A DNA stretch of 64,000 nt from Kitasatospora sp. MAA19 (lineage in GTDB: Bacteria; Actinomycetota; Actinomycetes; Streptomycetales; Streptomycetaceae), in contig NZ_JARXYZ010000024.1 in the NCBI RefSeq assembly GCF_029894125.1, positions 1-64,000 of the forward strand, in the 5' to 3' direction. Made by a program: the position numbers and the translations under genes. Below, in pieces: positions 33,959-43,608 of this stretch. Numbering within the stretch: the stretch's first letter is position 1; each line of letters starts with the position of its first letter. The notes under the pieces were generated by a model. That model was not told where the DNA came from. It made no database searches and worked only from the letters and a program-made list of their open reading frames with translations.

Positions 33959-34930
33959 ATGACGCACATCGCCATAGTCGGAGCCGGCTTCCTCGGCAGC
34001 GCTCTCGGCCGCGGCGCCGTGCACCGTGGCTGCGAAGTGACCGTTGTCGGCCACTCCGACCCGTTCTCCCTGTCGGACGGCGAATTCACGTCTAGCGGAA
34101 ACCGACTCATCATTGGCAGCGGCGCAGACCACATCCCGGGGATCATCGAGAACGGCGTGGACGTCATCTTCGTCGCCGCCGGCGGACGGTTCCCCGTCCC
34201 CTCATCGATCGAACCATCGGCCGATGCGATCGGCACCCTGTCGTTGTTGATCCCCATCTGCGAAGCGGTGCGCAGCTCTCCTACCGCGACAAGAATAGTG
34301 TTCTTGTCCTCGGCTGGCGCCGTCTACAGCCCGGGAGCGGTTCCGAAGAAGGAGTCGGACCTCGGAGAGCCGACCTCTCCGTACGGAATGTCACGACTCA
34401 CCGGTGAGCACTACCTGAGCTACTACCGGAGGGTCCACGGGCTCCGTACCCATTCCCTGCGCTGCGCGAACATCTACGGACGGCTGCTGCCCAGTTCGCG
34501 AGGACAGGGCGTGATTTCTGCGGCCTTCCGGAGCGCATTGACGGGCGAGCCGTTCAGGCTGTACGGCGACGGACGCCAGATCCGGGACTTCATCCACGTG
34601 GACGACTTCGTTCAAGCCGCACTCGACCTGGTGTGCGATGGCATCGAGCCACCAGAGGTGATCAACGTCGGTTCCGGAGTCGGGTACTCGATTTCCCAGG
34701 TGCTCGAGAGGGTCTCTGTCGCCATGAAATCCGAGATCCCCGTCGTGACCGGCCCCACTTCGAACACGGATGTGGGTCGGCTGGTGACCGATGTATCACT
34801 GCTCCGCACGCTGGTCGCCTTCGAGCCTCGTCCCCCGGATGTCGGCATCGACCTGATGGCCGACACCATCGCGCGCTCCGGGCCCGCCGGGCGGCGCTGG
34901 GAATCGTCCGCAGCGGACCCGGCGCTGTGA
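33959..34930 (+). CDS. NAD-dependent epimerase/dehydratase, candidate NDP-hexose 4-ketoreductase
   Basis: GGGAGG lies six bases before ATG 33959. The 323-residue extended SDR has IAIVGAGFLGSAL for NAD(P), FLSSAGAVYSPG with the catalytic Ser, and SPYGMSRLTGEHY where YxxxK is expected. The codon at the Lys position is CGA (Arg), an unusual change that may reduce or alter catalysis. RCANIYGR and RDFIHVDDFVQAAL follow, typical of sugar epimerases. Flanked by a 3-ketoreductase candidate and the 2,3-dehydratase, it most likely reduces C-4 of the deoxysugar. Its stop overlaps an in-frame GTG (34927) of the next gene. Confidence 0.82.
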   Translation: MTHIAIVGAGFLGSALGRGAVHRGCEVTVVGHSDPFSLSDGEFTSSGNRLIIGSGADHIPGIIENGVDVIFVAAGGRFPVPSSIEPSADAIGTLSLLIPICEAVRSSPTATRIVFLSSAGAVYSPGAVPKKESDLGEPTSPYGMSRLTGEHYLSYYRRVHGLRTHSLRCANIYGRLLPSSRGQGVISAAFRSALTGEPFRLYGDGRQIRDFIHVDDFVQAALDLVCDGIEPPEVINVGSGVGYSISQVLERVSVAMKSEIPVVTGPTSNTDVGRLVTDVSLLRTLVAFEPRPPDVGIDLMADTIARSGPAGRRWESSAADPAL

Positions 34931-34968
34931 GCCACTCCGCCATTCACGCAAGCGAAGGTACTGACTGC

Positions 34969-36354
34969 ATGTCGACCGGGGCCCTTGACTCCGACGGTTT
35001 CCTGACATCCTCCCTGGCCTTGAGCAGTCCGGAGACCTCCGATCCTGACCTCTTTCTCAGGGAACGGTCGGCGGCCTCTTCCTACAGAGTGGACCGGGTG
35101 CCGCTGGGGGCTCTGGCGGACTGGCGCCTCGACGATCGCCTCGCACACGTCTCCGGGCGCTTCTTCGCGATCGAGGGGCTCGCCGTGCAGACGGACTTCG
35201 GCCCGGTGCCGCAGTGGTTCCAACCCATCATCGTCCAGTCCGAGATAGGAATCCTGGGCATCCTGGTCAAGCGAATCAACGGGATCCTGCACTTCCTGAT
35301 GCAGGCGAAGATGGAGCCCGGGAACAGCGCCCTGGTCCAGTACTCGGCAACCGTCCAGGCGACCCCGAGCAACTACCAGCGGGTCCACCGGGGCAGGTCC
35401 ACCCCCTACCTCGACTACTTCCTCCACTCTAACGGCCGGCGGATCGTGTTCGACCAACTCCTCTCCGAACACGCTTCCTGGTACCTGCACAAACGGAACC
35501 GGAACATGATCGTGGAGATCCCCGCCGACGAGGACGTCGCCGTGGGCGACGACTTCGTTTGGATGACCCTGGGCCAGCTACGGCGTCAACTGGCGCTGGG
35601 GAACCGCGTGAACATGAACGCGCGCACCGTACTGGCGTGCATTTCGTACGCGTTGGCCGACGGTCGCGGCGGGGCCGGTCAGCTCGGTTCCGACTTCCAC
35701 TCCCAGGTGGTCGGATCACACCGCACGCAGCGGTCGGACGCCGAGGTCTCCGCCGTCATGAGCTGGCTCATCGACCAGAAGGCGACGTTCAACCTGGACG
35801 TCAGGCGGGTCAGTTTGCGCGACCTGCGGGACTGGACCTGCGACGAGGACGGGATCCGGCACCGGGAGGGGCGGTACTTCGACATCGTCGGCCAGTCGGT
35901 CACGGCGACGAGTCGGGAAGTCAGCACCTGGTCGCAGCCGATGCTCGAACCCAAGCCCGGGAACACCGTCGCGTTCCTCTGCCAGCGCCGCTCCGGCGAC
36001 CTCAGGTTCCTCGTCCAGGCGATGGTCCAACCCGGCTCCATCGATCGGCTGGAACTCGCCGCCACCGTTCAACTCGCCCCGGCGAACAACTCCGGACCAC
36101 ATGACCTGCCTCCGCTGGCGGACTACCTGAAGCCGCCGGAATCCTGGATCCAGGTGGACAACGTGCAGTCCGAAGACGGTGGTCGCTTCTCGCGGGCGGA
36201 CACCAGGCATCTCGTTGTGAACGTCCCCGAGGACCACATGGTCGACGCACCGGACAACTACCGCTGGGTCTCCCTGGGCCTCCTCAACCGGCTCATCCGC
36301 TCCGGTTACTACGTCAATGTCGAAGCCCGAAGCCTGATGGCCTGCCTGCTCTGA
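34969..36354 (+). CDS. NDP-hexose 2,3-dehydratase
   Basis: The 461-residue protein has the internal duplication typical of this family: RRVPLGALADWRL-type segments occur at about residues 38 and 280, and paired WFQPIIVQSEIGILGILVK and WSQPMLEPKPGNTVAFLCQ. Each repeat ends in an FLMQAKMEPGN or FLVQAMVQPGS motif, and VNMNARTVLAC and VNVEARSLMAC close the halves. The enzyme removes the C-2 hydroxyl of NDP-4-keto-6-deoxyglucose, giving the 3,4-diketo intermediate of 2,6-dideoxysugars. ATG 34969 is chosen; GTG 34927, overlapping the previous stop, is possible. Confidence 0.93.
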   Translation: MSTGALDSDGFLTSSLALSSPETSDPDLFLRERSAASSYRVDRVPLGALADWRLDDRLAHVSGRFFAIEGLAVQTDFGPVPQWFQPIIVQSEIGILGILVKRINGILHFLMQAKMEPGNSALVQYSATVQATPSNYQRVHRGRSTPYLDYFLHSNGRRIVFDQLLSEHASWYLHKRNRNMIVEIPADEDVAVGDDFVWMTLGQLRRQLALGNRVNMNARTVLACISYALADGRGGAGQLGSDFHSQVVGSHRTQRSDAEVSAVMSWLIDQKATFNLDVRRVSLRDLRDWTCDEDGIRHREGRYFDIVGQSVTATSREVSTWSQPMLEPKPGNTVAFLCQRRSGDLRFLVQAMVQPGSIDRLELAATVQLAPANNSGPHDLPPLADYLKPPESWIQVDNVQSEDGGRFSRADTRHLVVNVPEDHMVDAPDNYRWVSLGLLNRLIRSGYYVNVEARSLMACLL

Positions 36355-36416
36355 GCGGGAGCCGGCGAACGCCGGTCCGCAGCCTCAGGACACCGTCCGA
36401 GAAGAAAGTTGAGCCC

Positions 36417-37483
36417 ATGAAGGCGCTGGTGCTGACAGGCGGATCGGGCACGCGCCTGCGCCCCTTCAGCTACTCGATGCCCAAGCAGCTCATTCCGCTC
36501 GCCAACACGCCGGTGCTCGTCCACGTCCTGTGCAACATCCGGGACCTGGGCGTCACCGAGATCGGCGTCGTTTTCAACGACCGCGTCGCCGACATCGAGG
36601 CCGTCGTCGGCGACGGTTCCGGCTTCGGCGCGCGCGTCACCTGTCTGCGGCAGGACGCCCCGCGCGGCCTGGCCCACACGGTGGCGGTCGCCCGGGACTT
36701 CCTCGGCAACGACGACTTCGTGATGTACCTCGGCGACATCATGCTCCCGAACGGCATACGGGCCGCGGGGGAGGAGTTCGCCGGCCGTCACCCGGCTGCC
36801 CAGGTGCTGGTCCAAAGGGTCGCCGACCCGCGTGGCTTCGGGGTAGTCGAACTCGGTCCGGACGGGGAGGTGGTGGGTCTTCTCGAGAAGCCCCGGGAGC
36901 CGCGCAGCGACCTCGCCCTGTGCGGGGTGTACTTCTTCACCGCGGCCGTGCACGAGGCCGTGGCGGCGATCCGTCCGGGCCCGCGCGGCGAACTGGAGAT
37001 CACCGACGCGGTCGAGTGGCTGCTGAACTCCGGTGCCGAGGTCCGCGCTCACACCTACGACGGCTACTGGAAGGACACCGGCCGGGTCGAGGACGTGCTG
37101 GAGTGCAACCGGCACCTGCTGGACGCGGAGCGGCGCTCGGTCGCGGGCCAGGTGGATGAGGCCAGCGAGCTGATCGGGGAGGTCGTCGTGGAGCCGGGCG
37201 CGCGGATCGTCGCCTCCGGATCACCGGGCCGGTCGTCATCGGCGCCGACTCGGTGGTCGTCGACAGCCGACTCGGTCCGTACGCCTGGGTGGGCCGCGAC
37301 TGCGTGGTGACGGGCACCCGGTTGCAGGACTCCATCGTCCTGGACGGTGTCTCTCTGACCGGCGTGCGGGACCTTCGCCACTCACTGATCGGTCGCTCCG
37401 CCTCGGTCGGCACCGTGGCCCAGGGCGGCGAGCACGTCCGGCTGGTCGTCGGCGACCAGACCCGGGTGGAGGTGGCGGCGTGA
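36417..37483 (+). pseudogene. Glucose-1-phosphate thymidylyltransferase, frameshifted near 37216
   Basis: The frame from ATG 36417 has the nucleotidyltransferase signature LTGGSGTRLRPF, the PKQLIPLANTPVL substrate loop, and GYWKDTGRVEDVLECN near residue 220. It belongs to the long (about 355 residue) type with a C-terminal beta-helix. At about 37216 the beta-helix jumps to another frame: SGSPGRSSS instead of RITGPVVIGADSVVVDSRL, which continues to 37483. One missing C in the TCCGG stretch explains it. The catalytic domain is intact, so the truncated 297-residue product may still work. A sequencing error is also possible. The 3' part overlaps the next gene by 4 bp. Confidence 0.8.
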
Positions 37484-38469
37484 AGCGGATCCTGGTCACC
37501 GGCGCCGCCGGGTTCATCGGCTCGCACTTCGTCCGCCAACTGTTGGCGGATGCCTACCCGGGCTGGGAGGGAGCCCGGGTCACCGCCCTCGACAAGCTCA
37601 CCTACGCGGGTAACCGTGACAACCTGCCCGCCGCCGACGGGCGCCTGGAGTTTGTCCAAGGCGACATCGGCGACGCCGCCTTGCTGCGGGAACTACTGCC
37701 CGGCCACGACGCCGTGTTGCACTTCGCCGCCGAGTCGCACGTCGACCGCTCGCTGGAGGGCGCGACCGAGTTCTTCCGCACCAACGTCCTCGGCACCCAG
37801 GTCCTCTACGACGCCGTCGCCGCCGGCGTCGGCCGGGTCGTGCACGTCTCCACCGACGAGGTGTACGGCTCGATCGCCGAGGGCTCCTGGACGGAGGACC
37901 TGCCGTTGCTGCCCAACTCGCCCTACGCCGCGTCCAAGGCCGCATCCGACCTGGTTGCCCGCGTCTACTGGTGCAGCCACGGCATGAACGTCTCGATCAC
38001 CCGCTGTTCCAACAACTACGGGCCCCACCAGCACCCGGAGAAGGTGATCCCGCTCTTCATCACCAACCTGCTGGAGGGCCGGCAAGTCCCGCAGTACGGC
38101 GATGGCCGCAACGTGCGCGAGTGGCTGCACGTGGATGACCACTGCCGGGGCGTCGCCCTGGTCCTGGATCGCGGGCGGGCTGGCGAGATCTACAACATCG
38201 GTGGCGGCGACGAGCTCAGCAACCTGGAGCTCACCTACCTGCTGCTCGAACTCCTGGGTGCCGGAGCGGAGATGATCCAGCCGGTGGCCGGCCGGAAGGC
38301 ACACGACCTGCGGTACTCCATCGACGAGACGAAGATCCGGGAGGAGCTGGGCTACGCCCCGCTGATCAGCTTCGAGGAGGGGCTCGCCGACACCGTCGCC
38401 TGGTACCGGGACCACCCGCAGTGGTGGAGGGCGGTCAAGGGCTGGACCGACGACAGTTCCGCCGGCTGA
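37480..38469 (+). CDS. dTDP-glucose 4,6-dehydratase
   Basis: GTG 37480 overlaps the previous stop by 4 bp. The 329-residue protein is a typical RmlB: LVTGAAGFIGSHFVRQLL for NAD, FAAESHVDRSLEGATEFF, STDEVYGSI with Thr, Asp and Glu of the active site, SPYAASKAASDL (YxxxK) and CSNNYGPHQHPEKVIPLFI. It makes dTDP-4-keto-6-deoxyglucose, the branch point for the deoxysugar of the cluster. Gene order thymidylyltransferase then dehydratase is standard. Confidence 0.95.
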   Translation: MKRILVTGAAGFIGSHFVRQLLADAYPGWEGARVTALDKLTYAGNRDNLPAADGRLEFVQGDIGDAALLRELLPGHDAVLHFAAESHVDRSLEGATEFFRTNVLGTQVLYDAVAAGVGRVVHVSTDEVYGSIAEGSWTEDLPLLPNSPYAASKAASDLVARVYWCSHGMNVSITRCSNNYGPHQHPEKVIPLFITNLLEGRQVPQYGDGRNVREWLHVDDHCRGVALVLDRGRAGEIYNIGGGDELSNLELTYLLLELLGAGAEMIQPVAGRKAHDLRYSIDETKIREELGYAPLISFEEGLADTVAWYRDHPQWWRAVKGWTDDSSAG

Positions 38470-38882
38470 CACTCCTAGCTGGAGGAGCCCAATGCCCGTT
38501 GTCGGCGTGACGGCCAGGGTGGAAGAGCCGATGGACAATCCACGGCAGGTCAATCAAGATACTTGAGCGATCTTCCACGCCTGATCCCACGATGATATTT
38601 CTGCCCCGGCGTGGCAAATCGACCTGCTGAGGATCTGGGACGTGTGTGAAGCCGAGCACCACGGAACGACGGGGACAAGTGGAATGAGGATTCTGTACAG
38701 GGTGTCGTCTCCAGGGCTCGGTGGTGGTCCGCGCATCGTTCTGGCCATCGTCCACGAACAGAGCGCAGCGGCTTGACGTGCGGGAAAATTACCAATGGGA
38801 GTGCCTACTGCGGCTCGCCGGATCGGATGAGCAGGTGTCGAGGTGCTGTCGCCCGGTTCCGTAATCCCTGAGGGGTAATAAG
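38470..38882. other. 413-bp region without a recognised gene
   Basis: GC is lower here than in the flanking genes and no open frame has coding character. The stretch separates the sugar genes from the oxygenase/PLP run and probably holds the promoter of the latter. AGGGG at 38870-38875 serves the TTG start at 38883. No operator or riboswitch structure was recognised. Confidence 0.4.
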
Positions 38883-39716
38883 TTGAAGCAGATTCAGGCG
38901 GACTATCGCAAGCCCGACACCAGACGCAGGATCGACATCTGCGGTGACGGTGCGGTCGAGGAGATCCTCGAGGTCCTGGAGGAAAACGGATTCTGTGTGG
39001 TCGGCTCCGATGCTTCCGCTGACCATCCGAAGGCGGCCATTAAGGGGATTTCCTCTGCCTTGGGGCTAGGGGAACCCGTGATCCCCGACCTCTACATGGT
39101 GGAAAGCGCGAGGAAGTACTCCAGTCAATACCACGAAATTCAGAGAAGTGCGACGGACCGGCATCCCGGATTCAGTACGACCGATGGTCAGGCCTGGCAT
39201 GTGGACGGTCTGCTCGACAATCTCGGCAGGATCAGGACCAGCGTTCTGTACTGCGTGCGGCCGGCGGACGCGGGCGGGGAGACCCTGATCTTCAACGCGG
39301 TGGCGGCCTTCCACGCGCTGCTGTCCGTTGACAGCACTGCTGCCGATGCCCTGGTGGCTCCGACGGCGCTGGAACGCCGCGCCACGATTCTCGGAGTTGA
39401 AGCCAGCACCACGGGGCCGGTCTTCTCAGTCGAGGCGGACGGGTCCTTCATCACACGATTCACGGACAACGACACCTGCGCCTGGGGCCATGCAGCCGAT
39501 CCCACGGGCGCTCTGGAGTGCGGGCTGCGGTTCCTCAGGGCGGCGGCGGAAGATCCGCGCTACCGCACCGGAGTGGCTCTGGGGCGTGGGGAGGCGCTCG
39601 TCTTCCGCAACGACCGGGTCTCGCACGGCCGCACGGCGTACCAGGACAGCGCGGACGAACCCCGACACCTGGTACGGGCCCTGTACGAACTCGCTCCGCG
39701 TCGAACGGCTGCCTGA
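38883..39716 (+). CDS. TauD/TfdA-family Fe(II)/2-oxoglutarate oxygenase
   Basis: TTG 38883 has AGGGG eight bases upstream. The 277-residue protein has the facial triad region GQAWHVDGLLD (His-x-Asp), the distal His in RVSHGRTAYQD and the 2-oxoglutarate-binding Arg in RHLVRALYEL. GGETLIFNAVAAF is typical of TauD-like enzymes. It is a second non-haem oxygenase, from a different branch than the clavaminate synthase-like one. Hydroxylation of an amino acid or of a late intermediate is likely; the substrate cannot be read from the sequence. Confidence 0.87.
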   Translation: MKQIQADYRKPDTRRRIDICGDGAVEEILEVLEENGFCVVGSDASADHPKAAIKGISSALGLGEPVIPDLYMVESARKYSSQYHEIQRSATDRHPGFSTTDGQAWHVDGLLDNLGRIRTSVLYCVRPADAGGETLIFNAVAAFHALLSVDSTAADALVAPTALERRATILGVEASTTGPVFSVEADGSFITRFTDNDTCAWGHAADPTGALECGLRFLRAAAEDPRYRTGVALGRGEALVFRNDRVSHGRTAYQDSADEPRHLVRALYELAPRRTAA

Positions 39717-39792
39717 GTCACGACGCAGTCCCCGTCCTCGTGGTGGGGCGGGTGGCACCGAGAGAATCCTCAGACACGCAAGGGGCGCAACG

Positions 39793-41028
39793 GTGAAGGA
39801 AACATCGGAGCTTCGCAGGCTCCTGACGGAGTTCGGCCGCCATGCGGCGACTGCCGAGAGCGCAGTGAATCTGGTTCCCAGCGAGAACCGGATGTCTCCG
39901 CTGGCGCGCCTGCCCCTCAGTAGCGATTACTACCATCGGTACTTCTTCAACAGCATGCTCGACCCGGACTTCTGGCAGTTTCGAGGGGGAGAGCCGGCAG
40001 CTCGGCTGGAGACGGAAACGGCTGTCGACAGCCTCGCCGAACTCAGCCGCGCCCCCCATATCAATGTGCGCCCCATATCCGGCATGTCGGCCATGATGAT
40101 TGCCCTGGCGGGCCTGGGCGGCGAGCCCGGCGGTACGGTCCTGTCCATCGATGAGGCGTCCGGCGGCCATTACGCGACGGCGGATGCGGCCCGCCGACTG
40201 GGCTTCGCCTCGGTCACGCTGGCGGTGACGGAGGGCGCGGTCGACGAGGCCGATCTGGAGCGCAGCCTGCGCCGGCTCAAGCCCCGGCTGGTCTACCTGG
40301 ATCTCCAGAACAGTCGCCATGAGCTGCAGGTTTCCAGGGTGGCCAACCTCATAGAAGCGTACTCCCCGGATACGCTGCTGCACGTCGACTGCAGCCACAC
40401 CCTGGGGTTGGTCTTGGGTGGCGCTCTGGACAACCCTCTCGACTTCGGCGCCGACACGATGGGGGGATCCACGCACAAGACCTTTCCCGGCCCGCACAAG
40501 GGCGTGCTGTTCACCCGCCGTCCTGAGCTCGAAGGTCGGCTCCGGGAGGCTCAGTTCAGAATGCTCAGCAGTCACCACTTCGCCGAGACCCTCGCGCTGG
40601 GCTTCGCCGCTGTGGAGTTCCTGCACTTCGGTCGTTCCTACGCGGAACAGGTCATCAGCAATGCCCAGTACTTCGGAAAGCTCCTGAGTGCGGATGGATT
40701 CGGTGTGATCACCGACGACGGGGGCAATGTCACCGAGAACCATCAGGTCTGGGTGAAGATCGGCGATGCCGCGGAGACCGACCGGTTCTCGCAGGCGTTG
40801 TACGAGCACGGCATCAGGGTGAACGTGCAGGTCGACCTTCCCGCTGTTCCGGGTCCGGTGCTCCGGCTTGGCTTGAACGAACTGACCTTCCTGGGCGGTC
40901 GCGAGTCCGCCGTGGAGGCGGTGGCCGTGGAGTTCGGACACGCCCGGTCCGGCCGACGCACGGACGGGAACGGCAGTCGGCGCATTCGCGATCAGCTCGG
41001 CGTCCCGTACTACTTCGACTTCTCTTGA
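39793..41028 (+). CDS. SHMT-like PLP enzyme
   Basis: GTG 39793 follows AGGGG; the frame extends upstream as shadow of the oxygenase. The 411-residue protein has the glycine hydroxymethyltransferase fold: VNLVPSENRMSPLA, SGMSAMMIALAGL, DCSHTLGLVLGG, and the PLP Lys in GGSTHKTFPGPHKG. It is divergent from housekeeping GlyA and lacks parts of the folate-binding loops as far as can be seen. Family members in clusters act as SHMT, alpha-methylserine-forming enzymes or L-threonine transaldolases. With folD at the border and a serine-loading NRPS, a role in making an unusual serine or beta-hydroxy amino acid is the best inference. Confidence 0.87.
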   Translation: MKETSELRRLLTEFGRHAATAESAVNLVPSENRMSPLARLPLSSDYYHRYFFNSMLDPDFWQFRGGEPAARLETETAVDSLAELSRAPHINVRPISGMSAMMIALAGLGGEPGGTVLSIDEASGGHYATADAARRLGFASVTLAVTEGAVDEADLERSLRRLKPRLVYLDLQNSRHELQVSRVANLIEAYSPDTLLHVDCSHTLGLVLGGALDNPLDFGADTMGGSTHKTFPGPHKGVLFTRRPELEGRLREAQFRMLSSHHFAETLALGFAAVEFLHFGRSYAEQVISNAQYFGKLLSADGFGVITDDGGNVTENHQVWVKIGDAAETDRFSQALYEHGIRVNVQVDLPAVPGPVLRLGLNELTFLGGRESAVEAVAVEFGHARSGRRTDGNGSRRIRDQLGVPYYFDFS

Positions 41029-41079
41029 GCCCCGGGGCGACACATTCGGTGGCCCCCATGATCGGAAGGAGCGCAGCAA

Positions 41080-42234
41080 ATGTCGGACAAACCCGTCCTA
41101 GTGATCGATGCGGGTCCCTACTCCCTGTCCCGGACCGGAGTCGCCGGGGTGGGTCTGCGCCTCGCCGAAGTTACCCAAGTCCTCAGCCACCGCTACCGGG
41201 TGCGCGTGATCGTCTCAGCGGAGCCCGACACCATCGACCTGGGCGAGGCCGAGACTGTCGATACGGGGACAGGGGCCAGGAAGGCGATCCGGGAAGCGGA
41301 TGCCGTCGTCTTCTTCGACAGCGCGGATCGCGACCGGTTGGAACTCGCCGCCTCGCAACGCAAGCTGATCATCGGTGAGTGCCGGGCTCCTATCGAGCAT
41401 CTGGACTTTCCCTCACTGCTCGCACAGGACGATCCCACGGGTGAGCACCAGCGGTACCTCATGACGTACCGGCGCCAGTTGCAGGTGACCCACCACTTCC
41501 TGTGCCGCTCGCAGGTCGAACGAGTGTCTCTGCTGTCGACGCTGTGCGCGTTCGGTCGGATCAGGCCGAGCGACGTAGCCCGCTCCCGGACCCTGGACCA
41601 CCTGATCACCACGGTGCCGATCGGATTCAGTCGGCGGAGCCTGCTGGCGGCCGATGCCGTGGAGCCAGTGCTGATGGCGGAGTTCCTCTGGACGGGCGGT
41701 GTCTGGGCCTTCTACCAGCCGACGATGCTGGTCGAGGCCGTTCACCTGCTGCGTGAACGCGGCATCGACACCACCGCCGCCTTCATGTACGCCTCCCCGA
41801 TCGCGGACACCAGATCGACCCTCGCGAAGGTCGCCGACGAGATCGAACGTCTGGGCGTCGGCGACCGCGTGTTCCTCAACGATCAACCCCTCGCGCTCGA
41901 CGAGCGCGACCAGTACCTGAAGGCCGCACTGGGTTACGTGTGCGTCACCCAGCCCGGGGCGGAGAACGAGACGACGGCACGTCTGCGACTGCGCGACACA
42001 TGGCTGCATGGAACACCCACGATCATCGACCCTTTCGGTCACTCCGGTGAGCTGGTCGTCGCGGAGGGGCTGGGCATCGTGCTGCGGGAGCCGGACGCCC
42101 GCAGTTTGGCCGATGCGATGCAGGAAGTGAAGTCCGGTGCCATGGACCGACCGGGCCGGCGCATGGAGCGTCTGTACGAGACCACGCTGACGGGGTTCAC
42201 CGAATGGCTGGACGAGGCGCTGTCCGCGAACTGA
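41080..42234 (+). CDS. Glycosyltransferase, GT-B fold, GT4-like
   Basis: GAAGGAG lies nine bases before ATG 41080. The 384-residue protein shows two Rossmann-like halves: an N-terminal LVIDAGPYSLSRTGVAGVG and a C-terminal region with VFLNDQPLALDERDQYLKAALGYVC and GTPTIIDPFGHSGELV, where the nucleotide-sugar contacts of GT4-type enzymes lie. It is the only glycosyltransferase in the cluster and so probably attaches the dideoxysugar made by the genes at 32.6-38.5 kb. Confidence 0.8.
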   Translation: MSDKPVLVIDAGPYSLSRTGVAGVGLRLAEVTQVLSHRYRVRVIVSAEPDTIDLGEAETVDTGTGARKAIREADAVVFFDSADRDRLELAASQRKLIIGECRAPIEHLDFPSLLAQDDPTGEHQRYLMTYRRQLQVTHHFLCRSQVERVSLLSTLCAFGRIRPSDVARSRTLDHLITTVPIGFSRRSLLAADAVEPVLMAEFLWTGGVWAFYQPTMLVEAVHLLRERGIDTTAAFMYASPIADTRSTLAKVADEIERLGVGDRVFLNDQPLALDERDQYLKAALGYVCVTQPGAENETTARLRLRDTWLHGTPTIIDPFGHSGELVVAEGLGIVLREPDARSLADAMQEVKSGAMDRPGRRMERLYETTLTGFTEWLDEALSAN

Positions 42235-42294
42235 GTGCAGCCGCTTCCGCTCGCCCACCCCAAGTCCGACTGACACGTAGATAGGGAAGCAAAC

Positions 42295-43404
42295 ATGGAC
42301 TACAGCGACCTCGGGGTCACGCCCGTGGTGAGCGCACAGGCCAATTCGACCCCGCTGGGCAGCTGCACCCTGAGCGACGGCGTCATCGCGGCAATGGCCA
42401 ACGCCGCCAGGCACCAGGTGAATGTCGATCAGTTCTGGGACTCGGCCGGCCGCTTCCTGGCCAAGGCCACCGGTGCCGACGCCGCCTGCCCGGCCACCGG
42501 CGCGGCCGCGGGTGTGGCGATCTCCGTCGCCGCCTGCATCGTGGGCACCGACCTTCTCGGCGTCCAGCGGTTGCCTGACGCCGGTGGGCGGCGGAACGAG
42601 GTGGTGCTGCAGAAGGGCCACTCCATCAGCTACGGCGGCGCCCCTATCGGCCAGATGATCGCCCTTGGCGGAGGGTGGGCCGTAGAGGTGGGAGGCGTCA
42701 ACGAAACCTTGGCCGGGCATGTCGCCGGTGCGATCACGCCGCGCACCGCCGCGCTCGTGTACGTCACGTCAACCACCCATGCGGTTCACCGCAAGGGAGT
42801 CGGCCTCGATGAGATGGTCGCCATGGGCCGCGAGCGCGGCGTGCCGGTCATCGTGGACGCCGCGGGCGAGGAGGACCTGCGCGGTTGGGCGGCTTCCGGT
42901 GCCGACCTCGTGATCTATAGCGGTCCGAAGGTGATGGGCGCTCCCACGTCGGGCTTCATCTGCGGCAAGGCGGATCTGATCGCAGCCTGCCGGGCTCAGT
43001 ACAACGGGATCGCCCGGCCGATGAAGGTCGGGAAGGAGAACCTCCTCGGACTGCTGCAGGCTGTTGAGGAATTCACGTCCGGCTCGGCCGAAGAGCGGGC
43101 AGAGGCTCAGCGCACGCGGATGACCCGGCTTGCCGAGCGGTTGCAGAGGATTCCCGGGCTGCCCGTCCGCGTTCTCCAGGACGAGTCGGGGCGCGGCATC
43201 TTCCGGGTGCTCATGGACATCGACGGACATCCGAGCGGATGGAGCGCCGAGCGCCTGGTCAAGGAGTTGGTCGGCAGTACCCCATCGATCTACCTGCGTG
43301 ACTTCAAAATGCACCTCGGGCAGCTCGAGGTGGACCCCCGCGCGCTCACGGCCGAGGGGGAGGAGACGGTGGCCCTCCGTCTCGAACAGCTGCTGGGGAG
43401 CTGA
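42295..43404 (+). CDS. SelA/DgaE-like PLP enzyme
   Basis: GGAAG precedes ATG 42295. The 369-residue protein belongs to the SelA/D-glucosaminate ammonia-lyase group of fold-type I PLP enzymes: ACPATGAAAGVAISVAACI, VVLQKGHSISYGGAPIGQM, PVIVDAAGEEDLRGWAASG, and the PLP Lys in YSGPKVMGAPTSGFICG. Known members catalyse alpha,beta-elimination or replacement on serine-like or amino-sugar substrates. Combined with the SHMT-like enzyme, it may convert a beta-hydroxy amino acid into a dehydro- or keto-product. Confidence 0.82.
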   Translation: MDYSDLGVTPVVSAQANSTPLGSCTLSDGVIAAMANAARHQVNVDQFWDSAGRFLAKATGADAACPATGAAAGVAISVAACIVGTDLLGVQRLPDAGGRRNEVVLQKGHSISYGGAPIGQMIALGGGWAVEVGGVNETLAGHVAGAITPRTAALVYVTSTTHAVHRKGVGLDEMVAMGRERGVPVIVDAAGEEDLRGWAASGADLVIYSGPKVMGAPTSGFICGKADLIAACRAQYNGIARPMKVGKENLLGLLQAVEEFTSGSAEERAEAQRTRMTRLAERLQRIPGLPVRVLQDESGRGIFRVLMDIDGHPSGWSAERLVKELVGSTPSIYLRDFKMHLGQLEVDPRALTAEGEETVALRLEQLLGS

Positions 43405-43608
43405 TCCGTTCCGGAAGGGCCGCGTTCGCGTTGTGGTCCCACTCTCCTCGGGCAGACGGCCGCGGCGCTCCGCGAACCGCTGCCGCATTGCTCCGCACGG
43501 CATCTTCCGCTGATCCGAGCGGGCGAGAAGCCTGCGCGCCGGGCGTCGAGCCCCGGAGACGCGGAGCGCCGACTCTGGTGGCGCTCCTCCGCACTGAAGG
43601 GAGTACGC

